Source of the DNA: Multifurca ochricompacta
Lineage: Eukaryota > Basidiomycota > Agaricomycetes > Russulales > Russulaceae
NCBI GenBank assembly: GCA_022496185.1
Contig: WTXG01000242.1
Location: 1 to 53,267 of the forward strand
Direction of reading: 5' to 3'
DNA: 53,267 bases
Each line of letters begins with the position of its first letter. Position 1 is the first letter of the stretch. Shown here piece by piece: positions 51,910-53,267 of this stretch. The notes under the pieces are model-generated. The model saw only the letters and a list, made by a program, of their open reading frames with translations. It searched no databases and was not told the DNA's origin. The position numbers and the translations under genes were made by a program.

Positions 51910-53267
51910 TCACAAAATATCATTTCCACCAAGACTTCCACTAGCCGGAAAATAAGAACTAAGTATATCAGGTTCTCCCGACATCTCAATAAACCCTTTC
52001 AAATCATCCCGTATATTAACCGTCTTCTTCAACAACACTTGCCAATCTCCAAGACCTTCCTCCACTGCTCGGAAGATGTACTCGCTGATTCCGGAGCATA
52101 CATAATCATATGAAGTAAACAGCGCTTCTCCATTTGAGCCCGATCCACATTCGTATGTCTTCCGCACCATGCTGCCAGCGTCACCACTACAAGAAAACGA
52201 AAAGAAGATACGAATAAGAGGGATCGGGAATCGTCCATCTTGCTTATCTGACTCGTCAAGCAAGCCACATTTGAACGGATCCATTTCCTTGAAGATCATC
52301 ATATCGTATTCTTCGCCGTTTGAATCGTTCTTAAATTGAACCATTATAAATCCAATTTTCTTCACGTCAAGGTCGATACCCCCATACAAGTACGGGTAAA
52401 CCGCATTGAAGCCAGCTTCTTCATTAGCGCTGAAACCCGCCGCCCCGCGTGCCATGAAGCGGACTAGACACCTACGCGTCAGGACCTCCTGTTCATATGG
52501 TTTGATAAAATGATTGAAATGCATGTTGGCTTCGCCAAACACCTCTCTGAATGGTCGTGGGGTAACCTTCTGGGGACACAGAGACGGCATGTCTTCCAAG
52601 ATCGATTCGAAAATCGGATCGCAAAATAGTATTTCGAACAGTTCCTTGACAGTCAAGTAATCAGTCCGTTTTTTGACCGGCTCATCCTGATCCCGAGCCC
52701 AGATGAACAGCGCAGCGACGAATAACCGTGTACGGGCATATCGATTAAGGCAGAACCCAGACATAGCCCTTCCCAGAGCTACAGGTAGATTAAACTTTAA
52801 CCTGCCTCCCTCCATGATCGCACAAGCTGCCCGCGACAGGATCGGCTCAGACAAAGCGATCCCACGTAGAGAATCCAATCCGTCCTCGGCAGAGACACAG
52901 ATACGCATATGAAACTTGATCTGATCATGCATGATCTCACCAAGTTTCTCCCTAGTTATCACATCATTCCTGGGTGTTGAAACGTATTTTGGTGTATCAA
53001 TATCCAGCGCCAGACGCTGCGACAGAACCGCGTATATCTGCGCATCTGTCAAGTCATTCACTCCCGTCGCGCACAGTAGCTTTTCCATTGCAAATCCAAG
53101 TAGTGCCCGATAACCGTAGTCATAAAGTGTACCCCACCTGAAAACCATTAAAAAAAAGGCACAAATTAAGAGAACACCTCGCTCACTTAGATTGGCCTTC
53201 CCATGTGAGCAATGCACTCAAACGAAGTCACATCTTCAAGGGTACTTTTTTAGAAATCTTTTGACCT
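51910..53267 (-). CDS. PD-(D/E)XK nuclease-like protein (partial, 5' end beyond window)
   Basis: Open on the minus strand from about 53137 to the stop at 51910. A 49-nt intron (53138-53186, GTGAGC...TTCAG) joins an upstream exon whose frame shows no usable ATG, so the 5' end probably lies right of the window; the in-frame ATG at 53217 reads through that intron and is less likely. The central region reads FGEANMHFNHFIKPYEQE, LVRFMARGAAGF, YPYLYGGIDLDVKKIGFIMV, QFKND. The spacing Asp ... V-Q-x-K resembles the D...(E/Q)xK core of restriction-endonuclease-like folds found in Crinkler/RHS-type effectors and related fungal proteins; this assignment is by pattern only. The frame is intact, convergent with H3, and has a broken paralogue at 43240. 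Confidence 0.68.

Noticed and set aside
53138..53217. ATG at 53217 as start of the nuclease-like gene
   Set aside because: The stretch contains a well-formed 49-nt intron (GTGAGC to TTCAG); using it shifts the upstream frame, so the true start is probably beyond the window edge.

Overview
The window looks like nuclear DNA of a transposon-rich agaricomycete (mushroom-forming basidiomycete). It carries Ty3/gypsy chromovirus elements with ~580-600 bp LTRs, genes with ~50 nt introns, fungal STAND (NLR-like) genes with a Goodbye-type N-terminus, a NACHT domain and ankyrin repeats, and Crinkler-type effector genes. No bacterial or organellar signature was seen. Species cannot be fixed from the sequence alone.

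Positions 1-~27400 are a transposon nest that can be dated layer by layer from target-site duplications (TSDs). The oldest layer is element A, a decayed minus-strand Ty3 element (gag at 13362-14528, pol scattered down to position 1). It was broken by a solo LTR (282-874, TSD GAAGG), a non-autonomous hAT-like element (2156-4066, TSD GTGCTATC, itself holding a solo LTR with TSD CTTTG, a tRNA-like segment and a 56-bp minisatellite), and another solo LTR (4849-13205, TSD GGTAG). Inside that last LTR sits complete element B (5173-12617, TSD CCCAG). A plus-strand relative of A, element D, starts at 14537, and its 5' LTR was split by complete element C (14692-22211, TSD ACTAA). B and C carry gag, pol with chromodomain, and an extra 3' ORF (ORF3) with tandem zinc-knuckle motifs.

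Positions ~28025-34231 are a decayed MULE-type transposase gene with a SWIM finger. Element E (29277-33551, TSD CATAC, 581-bp LTRs that look identical) cut it exactly inside the SWIM finger. E keeps only an integrase C-terminus/chromodomain and an ORF3, so it is non-autonomous but very recent.

Positions ~34716-39548 hold an inverted duplication of a Crinkler gene: a ubiquitin-like header joined to a kinase-fold domain that looks catalytically dead. Both sides are bordered by LINE/SINE-type poly(A) tails.

Positions 39641-53267 hold three paralogous Goodbye-NACHT-ankyrin genes: H1 (+, broken), H2 (-, intact, 984 codons over ten exons) and H3 (+, same exon lengths but frameshifted). A PD-(D/E)XK nuclease-like gene lies convergent to H3, and a broken copy of it lies convergent to H2. 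H2/H3 and their two nuclease-like partners therefore form a mirror-image duplicated cassette around a ~400 bp divergent promoter region. The effector-like and STAND genes together suggest a conflict or recognition island next to a transposon nest; that functional reading is inference.
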